Positions 27,615 through 34,710 of a stretch of DNA of 36,539 nucleotides are shown here, one piece after another. The position numbers were made by a program, and so were the translations under genes. Numbering within the stretch: the first letter of the stretch is position 1; each line of letters opens with the position of its first letter. The notes under the pieces were generated by a model. It did no database searches. It saw only the letters and a list, made by a program, of their open reading frames with translations, and had not been told where the DNA came from. This stretch comes from Aphodosoma sp045658305. GTDB lineage: Bacteria; Bacteroidota; Bacteroidia; Bacteroidales; Paludibacteraceae. The DNA lies in contig JAZOUT010000164.1 in assembly GCA_045658305.1 (NCBI GenBank), positions 1 to 36,539 of the forward strand, in the 5' to 3' direction.

Positions 27615-28427
27615 CTACATCACCCACACATTCGGTTTTGGTGATGCAAAGTATTTTGAGAGCATCGGTGCGAATGGCGAATTAAGAACTTTTGCCTCTT
27701 TCGGACACTCTTTCACACAAGCGCAACATTTGATGCATTTCGAGGCATCCACTACACTCACATCCTCTCTGTCAATTGCCTCCATCGGACATACATCGAC
27801 ACACACGCCACACATCACGCACTTCTCTTCGTCGGTCGTAGGCAACAACTTCACAGGATTTTTTGCCTGCTCGGCTTGATAGCCTTTCACAAACTCGACG
27901 AAAGCCTTCACATTCTCCTCGCCCGAATTAGGACATGTCATCGTCGCCACATCCACTGCATCCATCGCCCCAACCATCTTGGCTTTTATAAGTCCACCGA
28001 AGCGTTGAGCCTCAGCAATATCGCCATCATTAGGACGACCCACCGCCACAGGATTTTCGTCGGTACTATACGAGTGCTCACCCACAAATGCCGCAGCCGC
28101 AATGGTCACAAACCCACGTTCAGCGAGGAAGTCCGACATTTGCATAGCTGCACGTTCAAAATTGCGATTGCCATACACCACCACAACCACCGCAGGAGTG
28201 TTGTTGCCACTCATAGCCTCCAATCGTTTCAACGCCACTGGCGCCACACCACCGCCATACACAGGCACTGCCACAAGCAATAGATCGTCCGCAGCAAAGT
28301 CAGGATTTCTCAACTCACCAAAAGTGATATCCTCCACCGCAAACTCATCTGCCACAGCGCAAGAGATAGCCTTCGCCACCCTCTCCGATGTATGCGTTGC
28401 CGAAAAGTATATAGTACGCAAGTTCAT
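27615..28427 (-). CDS. EFR1-type flavodoxin/ferredoxin fusion
   Basis: A 270-residue protein with a flavodoxin-like N-terminal half (RTIYFSATHTSERVAKAI, then VPVYGGGVAPVAL and VVVVYGNRNFERA) that should bind FMN. The C-terminal half is a bacterial-type 2[4Fe-4S] ferredoxin domain with Cys 203/206/209/213 (CVMCGVCVDVCP) and Cys 231/234/237/241 (CIKCCACVKECP). It is probably a cytoplasmic electron carrier; partners are not known. It sits between purN and purH, although no step of purine synthesis needs it. TIR elements lie on both sides, so whether it shares the purine transcript is unclear. Confidence 0.92.
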   Translation of the reverse strand: MNLRTIYFSATHTSERVAKAISCAVADEFAVEDITFGELRNPDFAADDLLLVAVPVYGGGVAPVALKRLEAMSGNNTPAVVVVVYGNRNFERAAMQMSDFLAERGFVTIAAAAFVGEHSYSTDENPVAVGRPNDGDIAEAQRFGGLIKAKMVGAMDAVDVATMTCPNSGEENVKAFVEFVKGYQAEQAKNPVKLLPTTDEEKCVMCGVCVDVCPMEAIDREDVSVVDASKCIKCCACVKECPKEAKVLNSPFAPMLSKYFASPKPNVWVM

Positions 28428-28434
28428 AATTTCT

Positions 28435-28661
28435 TATTTTTTTCAACATAAGTACATATCCTATTTTTTAAGCTCACAGAATTTAACTAGCATATACAAG
28501 TCTATCTGGATAAATCCTTTTTCAAGTACATGCCTTGTAATTAAATAGTAATTTATAATTCAGGGCTTGTACTTAAAAAAGTTTATTTCCCACACAACAC
28601 TAAGGACATGCACTAAAATTGTAAACCAACGAACAAAATAAATCTGTACTTATGTTAAAAC
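28435..28661. repeat. TIR element family 1, copy C (diverged)
   Basis: A ~227-bp diverged copy between purN and the ferredoxin gene. The ends are TTTCAACATAAGTACAT and the inverse TGTACTTATGTTAAAA. The internal hairpin is kept (AAGTACATGCCTTGTAAT and CAGGGCTTGTACTT). The 5' third differs from copies A and B. Confidence 0.65.
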
Positions 28662-28669
28662 AAAAAATA

Positions 28670-29245
28670 TCAAGATAAAATCACTTTACAAATAGCTTCA
28701 GGGTAGAGTTCGTGCTCGATGGCATGTATGCGAGCTTCCACCTCGTCGCGGTCGTTGCCGTAATACTCAAATGCTCGTTGCATCACTATCACGCCACCAT
28801 CCACTGTGAGGTCGATGAAGTGCACTGTAACACCAAACACTTTCACTCCAAAGTTGAACGCATCATCAATGCCGTGCGCACCTTTGAACGATGGCAACAG
28901 CGCAGGGTGAATATTCAATATCTTACCCTCATAGGCATTGTAGAGTGTTTCGCCCACGATGCGCATATATCCTGCAAGGCAGACCAAATCTACGTTCAAT
29001 TCGTTCAATCGGTCCACAATACGTTGTTCGTATGCCGCTTTGCCACCACAGTCGCGTGGATGAAGCACGAGTGTAGGTATATCAAACTTCTTAGCACGCT
29101 CGATAGCATAGGCATTAGCATTGTCGCACACGAGCAATACAATTTTTGCAGGCACACGACCATCAACACATGCTTGCGCTATCGCCTCAAAGTTCGAACC
29201 ACTACCCGACGCAAAAACAGCAAGATTTTTCAATTCACAATTCAT
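28670..29245 (-). CDS. purN: Phosphoribosylglycinamide formyltransferase (GART)
   Basis: 191 residues, a normal folate-dependent GAR transformylase, step 3 of purine synthesis. The N-terminus AVFASGSGSNFEAI binds the phosphate, and the catalytic triad is present: N111 and H113 in NIHPALLPSFKGAHG, and D149 in IDLTVDGGVI. The start MNCEL lies in TTCACAA/TTCATAT heptamer-like sequence; the conserved protein begins only at about residue 7, so the first residues are not family sequence. The upstream gap is filled by a palindromic element. Confidence 0.97.
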   Translation of the reverse strand: MNCELKNLAVFASGSGSNFEAIAQACVDGRVPAKIVLLVCDNANAYAIERAKKFDIPTLVLHPRDCGGKAAYEQRIVDRLNELNVDLVCLAGYMRIVGETLYNAYEGKILNIHPALLPSFKGAHGIDDAFNFGVKVFGVTVHFIDLTVDGGVIVMQRAFEYYGNDRDEVEARIHAIEHELYPEAICKVILS

Positions 29246-29256
29246 ATTACTTTTTG

Positions 29257-29453
29257 AAGACAGAAGAACATAAGAACAAAAATAAAATTATAATATTTTT
29301 TTGAACGTAAATCCCCATAAATTAATCATAAATTGCCTAATTATAGATTAAAAAATTAATGGATAATTAATGGTAACCATCGGTCTTTGAGCCTTTGGCG
29401 ATAAAATTTACGTTAAATAAAAAGATTTTTTTGTTCTTCTGTTATTCTGTCTT
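29257..29453. repeat. Palindromic TIR element family 2, copy 1 (purN-purM gap)
   Basis: A ~197-bp element with 26-bp terminal inverted repeats, 29257-29282 (begins AAGACAGAAGAACA) and 29428-29453 (ends TGTTATTCTGTCTT), matching at 24 of 26 positions. A second inner inverted pair, GAACGTAAAT and ATTTACGTTA, is nested inside. Its core ATTAATGGATAATTAATGG is shared with copy 2 at 33803-33975. It contains no open frame and lies exactly between the purM stop and the purN start. Confidence 0.8.
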
Positions 29454-29461
29454 TCTCTAAA

Positions 29462-30490
29462 TTACAATATAACAACACCCTCAGTGTCAGTCACGCGACC
29501 GATAACCGAAGCACGTTCGCCATGCGATTTGAGGATTTCGATAGCTTTGTCAGCCTCAGCAGCATCCACTGCGAGCACCATACCGATACCCATGTTGAAG
29601 ATATTGAACATTTCGCGGTGAGCGATTTTGCCATATTTTTCAAGCATACGGAATACAGGAAGGATCTCCCAACTACCCTCTTTCACTTCGATACCTTGAC
29701 CTTCTTTGAGGATACGAGGAATATTTTCGTCGAAACCACCACCAGTGATGTGAGCCACACCGTGAACGTCGCAGTTGCGAATCACGTCGAGCACTTGTTT
29801 CACATAGATGCGAGTAGGAATAAGCAACACTTCGCCGAGAGGACGTTCAGCATCCAATTCAGGGAGCACAGCGTGGAGGTCGAGACCAGCATCGCTAACC
29901 ACTTTGCGCACGAGACTGAAGCCGTTAGAGTGAACACCCGAAGAAGCGATACCCACGAGCACGTCGCCCACTTTCACTTTCGAACCATCAATAAGTTTAG
30001 ATTTTTCTACCACACCACAAGTAAAGCCAGCGATATCATATTCACCTTCGGTGTACATACCAGGCATTTCGGCAGTTTCGCCACCGATGAGGGCGCAACC
30101 AGCTTGACGGCAACCTTCAGCCACGCCAGCCACGATATTTTCAATTTTAGCAGGTTCGTTAGCACCCACTGCCACATAATCAAGGAAATAAAGAGGTTCA
30201 GCACCTTGAGCCAACACGTCGTTCACACACATAGCCACAGCATCAATACCGATAGTATCGTGTTTGTCCATAGCGAAAGCGAGTTTGAGTTTAGTACCAA
30301 CGCCATCAGTACCACTCACGAGCACAGGTTCTTTCACATTCAATGCCGAGAGGTCAAACATACCACCAAAAGCACCGATATTACCCATCACACCAACGCG
30401 TTCAGTTGATGCCACATGTTTTTTAATACGACGAACTACTTCGTAACCGGCCTCAAGATTCACACCGGCTTGTTCATAACTTTGAGCCAT
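29462..30490 (-). CDS. purM: Phosphoribosylformylglycinamidine cyclo-ligase (AIR synthetase)
   Basis: Starting at ATG 30490 (MAQSYEQAGVNLEAGYEVV) gives 342 residues, the normal PurM size; an upstream in-frame start at 30556 would add 22 unrelated residues encoded partly by GTTGAAA heptamers, so it was rejected. PurM closes FGAM to AIR with ATP. Visible are GVGTKLKLAF, the AMCVNDVLAQGAEPLYFLDY block, GGETAEMPGMY and SSGVHSNGFSLVRK. A canonical promoter lies ~190 bp upstream, so the purM-purN-... part of the cluster starts its own transcript here, separate from purL-purF. Confidence 0.98.
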   Translation of the reverse strand: MAQSYEQAGVNLEAGYEVVRRIKKHVASTERVGVMGNIGAFGGMFDLSALNVKEPVLVSGTDGVGTKLKLAFAMDKHDTIGIDAVAMCVNDVLAQGAEPLYFLDYVAVGANEPAKIENIVAGVAEGCRQAGCALIGGETAEMPGMYTEGEYDIAGFTCGVVEKSKLIDGSKVKVGDVLVGIASSGVHSNGFSLVRKVVSDAGLDLHAVLPELDAERPLGEVLLIPTRIYVKQVLDVIRNCDVHGVAHITGGGFDENIPRILKEGQGIEVKEGSWEILPVFRMLEKYGKIAHREMFNIFNMGIGMVLAVDAAEADKAIEILKSHGERASVIGRVTDTEGVVIL

Positions 30491-30501
30491 AATTTTATAT
30501 A

Positions 30502-30529
30502 GTTGAGAGTTGAAAGTTGAAAGTCGAAC
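30502..30529. repeat. Heptamer array GTTGAAA x4 in the purM leader
   Basis: Units GTTGAGA, GTTGAAA, GTTGAAA, GTCGAAC: four heptamers, 11 bp upstream of the purM start. Degenerate family 2-like sequence follows (ACCATCAATCTTCGAACC). Confidence 0.85.
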
Positions 30530-30618
30530 CATCAATCTTCGAACCTTTGATAACAAAAAAAACTAAAAATCAGTCATTTATACTCATTTTTTTATTACAA
30601 AAAAACAAAGATTCTTAG

Positions 30619-30639
30619 TTCAAAATTCAAAATTCAAAT
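30619..30639. repeat. Heptamer array TTCAAAA x3
   Basis: Units TTCAAAA, TTCAAAA, TTCAAAT, between the purM promoter and the GTTGAAA array, so inside the purM 5' untranslated region. Confidence 0.8.
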
Positions 30640-30677
30640 TATTATTAATTACAATATTGCTAATTTATTTCAACGTG

Positions 30678-30708
30678 CAAAGATAATAAAAACTTTACAA
30701 ATTAACAA
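30678..30708 (-). promoter_or_regulatory. Bacteroidetes-type primary promoter for purM
   Basis: Reading the minus strand, TTG is at 30708-30706 and TATCTTTG at 30685-30678 with the standard 20-nt spacer. It gives an ~180-nt leader before purM, containing two heptamer arrays. Confidence 0.8.
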
Positions 30709-30841
30709 ACATAAACACAAAAAAAATTACATCACCCACTAAAAAAATTTAACCACAACAAAAGAGATAAAAAACATACCTTTTCCACCCTATTGCAAGG
30801 GTGAATATCTTATTTTAATCTTCTTCAATAAAGCATACGAA

Positions 30842-31020
30842 AGTGCAACCAGTGCAACCAGTACAAGCTGTGCAACCCCCAAAAACAAAAAATCCACCAT
30901 CCATCTCAATTGAGGAAAAATAGAGATAAAAAAAATATACAAATATATATTTGTATTATATTATAACTTACAATCTGTAATCTAAAAACACCCCTTGCAC
31001 TACTTGCACTACTTGCACTC
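30842..31020. repeat. Inverted arrays of 9-bp repeats
   Basis: Left array: AGTGCAACC (30842), AGTGCAACC (30851), AGTACAAGC (30860), TGTGCAACC (30869). Right array: CTTGCACTA (30994), CTTGCACTA (31003), CTTGCACTC (31012). The common core AGTGCAA appears in opposite orientation in the two arrays, which flank an AT-rich centre with a perfect palindrome. No gene is supportable in 30709-31252. Confidence 0.8.
30937..30956. repeat. 20-bp perfect AT palindrome
   Basis: ATACAAATATATATTTGTAT is a perfect inverted repeat without spacer, placed between the two 9-bp arrays. It could be an operator or a cruciform-prone site. Confidence 0.7.
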
Positions 31021-31078
31021 CCAATAATTCTCAATTAAAATAACGCCGCATAGCAATTCTTAATTCTTAATTCAAAAC

Positions 31079-31168
31079 ACCCACTCACAGTGTGTACTAC
31101 CCAACAGCAACCCTCAAGCAACCTGCAAGCAAGAAAACAGTCAAAAAAATACCCACTCACAGTGTGTA
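31079..31168. repeat. 18-bp perfect direct repeat pair
   Basis: ACCCACTCACAGTGTGTA occurs at 31079-31096 and again, identical, at 31151-31168. Between them, 31112-31143 holds the second copy of the 32-bp dispersed repeat also found at 16411. Confidence 0.85.
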
Positions 31169-31252
31169 TTCCGCAATGTAGTGACGCTCGGCTCAAACAT
31201 CCGAACGAACAAAACAACAATAAAAAAACACATTTCATCCTTTAATGAGAAC

Positions 31253-31292
31253 AAAAAAATCCGTTCTCATACGACTGGGAACGGATTTTTTT
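31253..31292 (-). terminator. Terminator after purF (bidirectional)
   Basis: A perfect 14-bp stem, 31253-31266 with 31279-31292, has a GC-rich core (CCGTTC/GAACGG) and seven A and seven T residues at its outer ends. It lies 16 bp past the purF stop on the minus strand and closes the purL-purC-purC-purF transcript. Confidence 0.93.
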
Positions 31293-31308
31293 ATGCTTAT
31301 GAAAAATA

Positions 31309-32703
31309 TCATTTACATTGTTTCACTTCTCCTCCATACAACGATGTTGGATATTTGCCTGAGAAACAAGCGGTGCAGAGCTCTGAGCGACGACCACTCT
31401 TGTAGAGTCCTTCGACTGAGAGGAATTTCAATGAATCGGCTCCGATTTTTTCGCACAACTCGTCGACCGACATGCGTGATGAAATCAACTCTTCGTAGGT
31501 GGCTGTGTCGACTCCATAATAGCATGGGTGGCAATATGGTGGCGACGCAATGCGAACGTGCACCTCGACGGCTCCTGCCTCTTTGAGAAGGTTGACAATG
31601 CGGCGCGATGTGGTGCCACGCACGATGGAGTCGTCGATCATAACGACGCGTTTGCCTTTGACGATTGAGCGCACTGCCGAGAGTTTCATACGCACGCCTT
31701 TCTCGCGCAACTCTTGACTTGGTTGGATGAAGGTACGTCCGATATATTTGTTCTTAATCAAGCCCATTTCGTAAGGGATGCCACTCTCTTCGGCATAACC
31801 AATGGCTGCACTAAGGCTGGAATCTGGCACACCGATGACGATGTCGGCATCGACTGGCGACTCGCGATAGAGTATGCGTCCTGACTCTTTGCGATAGGCA
31901 TGCACGTTGCATCCTTCGATGTCGCTATCGGGACGAGCGAAATAGACATACTCCATAGCGCACATATAGTGGCGTTTGAAGTGAGAATATGTGAAGGAGT
32001 GGAGTCCGTCAGCATCGATGACTACAATCTCGCCTGGCTCGACATCGCGCACAAATTCGGCGCCTACAACATCGAGAGCACAAGTCTCGGAACTAACGAC
32101 ATAACCGCCATTGAGACGACCGATTGACAATGGACGCAAGCCATATTTGTCGCGAGCGCAATAGAGACGTTTGTCGCTGAGAATGAGGAACGCAAAAGCT
32201 CCCTCAATCATGTTGAGCGCATCGATGATATTGTGGATACGATGTTTTGTGTTGTTGTCTTTCTTAATCAAGTGGGCGAGCAATTCGCTATCGGATGTTG
32301 ATTGAAAAAGGCTACCTTTGTGCTCGAGATAGCGAGCCAACTCGCGTGAGTTGACGAGGTTACCATTGTGAGCAAGTGCAAAATTACCTGTATGATGACG
32401 GAAAAGGAATGGTTGCACATTCTCAATGCCAGAACCACCAGCAGTGGCATAGCGCACATGGGCAATGGCGTAGTCGCCTTTGAGGTTGACAAGGTTTTTG
32501 GCATTGAACACCTCAGTGACAAGGCCTTCGCCTTTGACGCGATTGTGTTGCTTATTCTCATCAACACAGACAATACCGCAAGCCTCTTGGCCACGATGTT
32601 GCAATGCGTGGAGTCCGTAATAAGCAAGATTAGCGGCATCTTTCACACCCCATACACCAAATACACCGCATTCTTCGTGAATCTCAGTTAATTCATAATT
32701 CAT
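31309..32703 (-). CDS. purF: Amidophosphoribosyltransferase (Gln PRPP amidotransferase)
   Basis: 464 residues; it commits PRPP to purine synthesis. It has an 11-residue propeptide (MNYELTEIHEE) before the nucleophile C12 (CGVFGVWG), as in the Bacillus-type enzyme. The glutaminase domain shows LQHRGQEACGI and LAHNGNLVN, and the PRPP motif is VVMIDDSIVRGTTS. C-terminal cysteines, including LCTACFSGKYP, fit the [4Fe-4S]-binding, oxygen-sensitive class. Codons 1-5 (MNYEL) are written by a TTCATAA heptamer array spanning the start codon, so the propeptide is partly repeat-derived. It ends just before a strong terminator. Confidence 0.97.
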   Translation of the reverse strand: MNYELTEIHEECGVFGVWGVKDAANLAYYGLHALQHRGQEACGIVCVDENKQHNRVKGEGLVTEVFNAKNLVNLKGDYAIAHVRYATAGGSGIENVQPFLFRHHTGNFALAHNGNLVNSRELARYLEHKGSLFQSTSDSELLAHLIKKDNNTKHRIHNIIDALNMIEGAFAFLILSDKRLYCARDKYGLRPLSIGRLNGGYVVSSETCALDVVGAEFVRDVEPGEIVVIDADGLHSFTYSHFKRHYMCAMEYVYFARPDSDIEGCNVHAYRKESGRILYRESPVDADIVIGVPDSSLSAAIGYAEESGIPYEMGLIKNKYIGRTFIQPSQELREKGVRMKLSAVRSIVKGKRVVMIDDSIVRGTTSRRIVNLLKEAGAVEVHVRIASPPYCHPCYYGVDTATYEELISSRMSVDELCEKIGADSLKFLSVEGLYKSGRRSELCTACFSGKYPTSLYGGEVKQCK

Positions 32704-32719
32704 AATTCACAATTCATAA
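32692..32719. repeat. Heptamer array TTCATAA x4 spanning the purF start codon
   Basis: Units TTCATAA, TTCATAA, TTCACAA, TTCATAA. The purF ATG (32703-32701 on the minus strand) lies inside unit 2. Confidence 0.95.
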
Positions 32720-32811
32720 TTTTTATAAATTTATAATTCTATCATCAAAAAACTCAAAGAGTTTAGACCTATAACGCACAATACATAATTCATTAGATAT
32801 TCAACCACGAC

Positions 32812-32844
32812 TTTAACGCCGAAGGTTTAATTATGAATTATGCA
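32812..32844. repeat. Inverted repeat flanking the two purC genes, left arm
   Basis: TTTAACGCCGAAGG at 32812-32825, followed by TTATGAATTATGCA heptamers, is the reverse complement (one base shorter) of CCTTCCGGCGTTAAA at 34714-34728 with its adjoining TTCATAA heptamers. The two arms lie about 1.9 kb apart, on either side of the long and short purC genes. The purC stop (32838-32840) lies in this arm. Confidence 0.65.
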
Positions 32845-33785
32845 TTTAGATATTCTGTTACATTGCGTTCGATGCGGGCGAGGAGGTCTTCGCCATCGGC
32901 TGCAGGAACGAATTTTTCGCCTACGATGTTTTCGTAGAGCTCTTGATAGCGAGCCGAAATGCCAGCTACTACCTCGTCGGTCATCTCAGGCACTTGTTGG
33001 CCTTCTTTGCCTTGGAAGCCGTTTTCCATCAACCATTCGCGCACGAACTCTTTGCTGAGTTGGCGTTGTGGTTTGCCTGCTGCGAAGTTTTCTTCATAAC
33101 CTTCGGCATAGAAATAACGACTTGAGTCTGGTGTATGGATTTCATCCATGAGGTAGATTTTGCCATCGCATTTACCGAACTCATATTTTGTATCTACGAG
33201 AATCAAACCACGTTTAGCTGCAATCTCTGAACCACGACGGAAGAGAGCCAATGTGTATTGTTCCAATACTTTGTATTCTTCTTCAGAAACCAAGCCTTGT
33301 GCGATGATTTCTTCGCGAGAGATGTCTTCGTCGTGTTCGCCGATTTCGGCTTTAGTAGTAGGAGTAATGATTGGCTCAGGGAAGCGTTCGTTTTCACGCA
33401 TACCATCAGGGAGTTTCACACCACAGATTTCGCGTACGCCACTCTTATAGGCACGCCATGCACTACCACAGAGGTAACCACGCACAATCATCTCTACTGG
33501 ATAACCTTCGCAAGCCACACCTACAGTTACCATAGGGTCTGGCGTAGCCAATTTCCAGTTAGGACAGATGTCAGCTGTTGCATCGAGGAATTGAGCTGCT
33601 ATTTGGTTAAGGATTTGACCTTTGAACGGAATACCTTTTGGAAGGATTACGTCAAATGCCGAAATACGGTCGGTTGCCACCATCACAAGACGATTACCCG
33701 ACACTGTGTAAACATCACGTACTTTGCCGTGATAGACCTTGGTTTGACCAGGGAAGTTATATTCTGTTGCTGTTAATGATTTCAT
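32838..33785 (-). CDS. purC: SAICAR synthase, long type (~315 aa)
   Basis: Starting at ATG 33785 (MKSLTATEYNFPGQTKVYHG) gives 315 residues; the frame extends 30 codons further upstream but that part lies in a repeat element and is not family sequence. PurC joins aspartate to CAIR using ATP. Motifs are HGKVRDVY, TDRISAFDVILP, EMIVRGYLCGSAWRAYKSG, LVDTKYEFGK and DEIHTPDSSRYF. This is the long type I associate with Bacteroidetes and fungal Ade1. It ends LNA, with the stop codon in TTATGCA heptamer sequence. A second, short-type purC is the next gene upstream, so two SAICAR synthases are encoded in tandem. Confidence 0.96.
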   Translation of the reverse strand: MKSLTATEYNFPGQTKVYHGKVRDVYTVSGNRLVMVATDRISAFDVILPKGIPFKGQILNQIAAQFLDATADICPNWKLATPDPMVTVGVACEGYPVEMIVRGYLCGSAWRAYKSGVREICGVKLPDGMRENERFPEPIITPTTKAEIGEHDEDISREEIIAQGLVSEEEYKVLEQYTLALFRRGSEIAAKRGLILVDTKYEFGKCDGKIYLMDEIHTPDSSRYFYAEGYEENFAAGKPQRQLSKEFVREWLMENGFQGKEGQQVPEMTDEVVAGISARYQELYENIVGEKFVPAADGEDLLARIERNVTEYLNA

Positions 33786-33802
33786 TTTTTTATATTTTTT
33801 AG

Positions 33803-33975
33803 ACATGAAGACAAGAGAACAGGATTTTTTTCTTTGAACGTAAATTATCGTTTTTTCTTTAACGCAAATTTTCATTAATTAATCGTAAATTATTTATAAT
33901 TAATGGATAATTTATGGTAATTTACGTTAAAAATAATATCGTTAAAAGTTATTTCGTGTCTTCCTGTCATCTTGT
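33803..33975. repeat. Palindromic TIR element family 2, copy 2
   Basis: Terminal inverted repeats at 33803-33824 (ACATGAAGACAAGAG...) and 33954-33975 (...CTGTCATCTTGT) match at 16 of 22 positions. The inner GAACGTAAAT and TTTACGTTA pair and the core ATTAATGGATAAT are shared with copy 1. It fills the gap between the two purC genes. Confidence 0.7.
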
Positions 33976-33983
33976 ATTTATTA

Positions 33984-34694
33984 CTAAAGTTTCATGAGGC
34001 GGTTGAGGATTTCCTGATAGGCTTCGCCCACACGGCCGAGGTCGCGACGGAAGCGGTCTTTGTCAAGACTATCTTGTGTCTCTACATCCCAAAGGCGGCA
34101 TGTGTCGGGACTGAGTTCGTCGCTCAACACGAGTGTGCCATCTTCGAGGCGACCGAATTCGGTTTTGAAATCGACCAAAATCACGTCGAGGCTTGCAAAC
34201 AAAGGTATCAACAATTGATTGATTTTGTCCACTATTTTGTGCACCTCTGCCATCTCTTCGTAAGTCGAAAGACCGAGCGACACTGCATGGTGTTCGTTGA
34301 TGATTGGGTCGTCGAGTTCTTCGTTTTTGTAGCAGCACTCGAAGATTGTAGTAGGCAATTTGGTGCCTTCGTCGATGCCCAAACGGCGCGCCATAGAGCC
34401 AGCGGCATAGTTGCGCACGATGAATTCGATTGGAATTACATCGACTTTGCGACACAACTGATTGCGGTCGTCGAGGCGTTGGATGAAGTGGGTTTTAATG
34501 CCTGCATCGGCAAGTTTGGCATAGATAATCGACGATATTTTGTTGTTCAAAATACCTTTGTTGGTTATCTGCGCACGCTTAATGCCGTTATATGCCGAAG
34601 CGTCGTCCTTGTAGTGAACAACCACTACTTCAGGGTCTTCGGTAGCATATATCTGTTTGGCTTTACCCTCGTATAATAACAATTCACAATTCAT
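33984..34694 (-). CDS. purC: SAICAR synthase, short type (~236 aa)
   Basis: 236 residues, the length and motif set of the common bacterial PurC (as in E. coli and B. subtilis): LLYEGKAKQIYAT, FKDDASAYNG-like HYKDDASAYNG, KGILNNKISS, VIPIEFIVRNYAAGSMARRLG, VDFKTEFGRLEDG and LSDELSPDTCRLWD. All look intact, so it should be active. It catalyses the same step as the adjacent long purC but is only distantly similar to it. MNCEL at the start is encoded by a TTCACAA/TTCATAA array, and family similarity begins at about residue 6 (LLYEGKAK). It lies between purL and the long purC, all on one strand. Confidence 0.96.
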   Translation of the reverse strand: MNCELLLYEGKAKQIYATEDPEVVVVHYKDDASAYNGIKRAQITNKGILNNKISSIIYAKLADAGIKTHFIQRLDDRNQLCRKVDVIPIEFIVRNYAAGSMARRLGIDEGTKLPTTIFECCYKNEELDDPIINEHHAVSLGLSTYEEMAEVHKIVDKINQLLIPLFASLDVILVDFKTEFGRLEDGTLVLSDELSPDTCRLWDVETQDSLDKDRFRRDLGRVGEAYQEILNRLMKL

Positions 34695-34710
34695 AATTCA
34701 TAATTCATAA
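34683..34710. repeat. Heptamer array TTCATAA x4 spanning the short purC start codon
   Basis: Units TTCACAA, TTCATAA, TTCATAA, TTCATAA. The ATG (34694-34692 on the minus strand) is in unit 2, the same relative position as at purF. The right arm of the purC-flanking inverted repeat follows at 34714-34728. Confidence 0.95.

Noticed and set aside
25536..28669. Purine or THF riboswitch in the pur leaders
   Set aside because: I could not see a purine or THF aptamer core; the shared sequence is better explained by TIR elements.
29522..30409. 295-residue open frame opposite purM
   Set aside because: His/Phe/Thr-rich translation with no motif, fully inside a well-conserved gene on the other strand.
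30786..30803. Short hairpin CACCCT/AGGGTG as a terminator
   Set aside because: The stem is only 6 bp and no T tract follows on the plus strand; on the minus strand it lies upstream of the purM promoter with no gene ending nearby.
30709..31252. Small protein genes in the purM-purF gap
   Set aside because: The short open frames (for example 31035-31238 and 31181-31405) cross repeats or the purF terminator and have no start context or recognisable composition.
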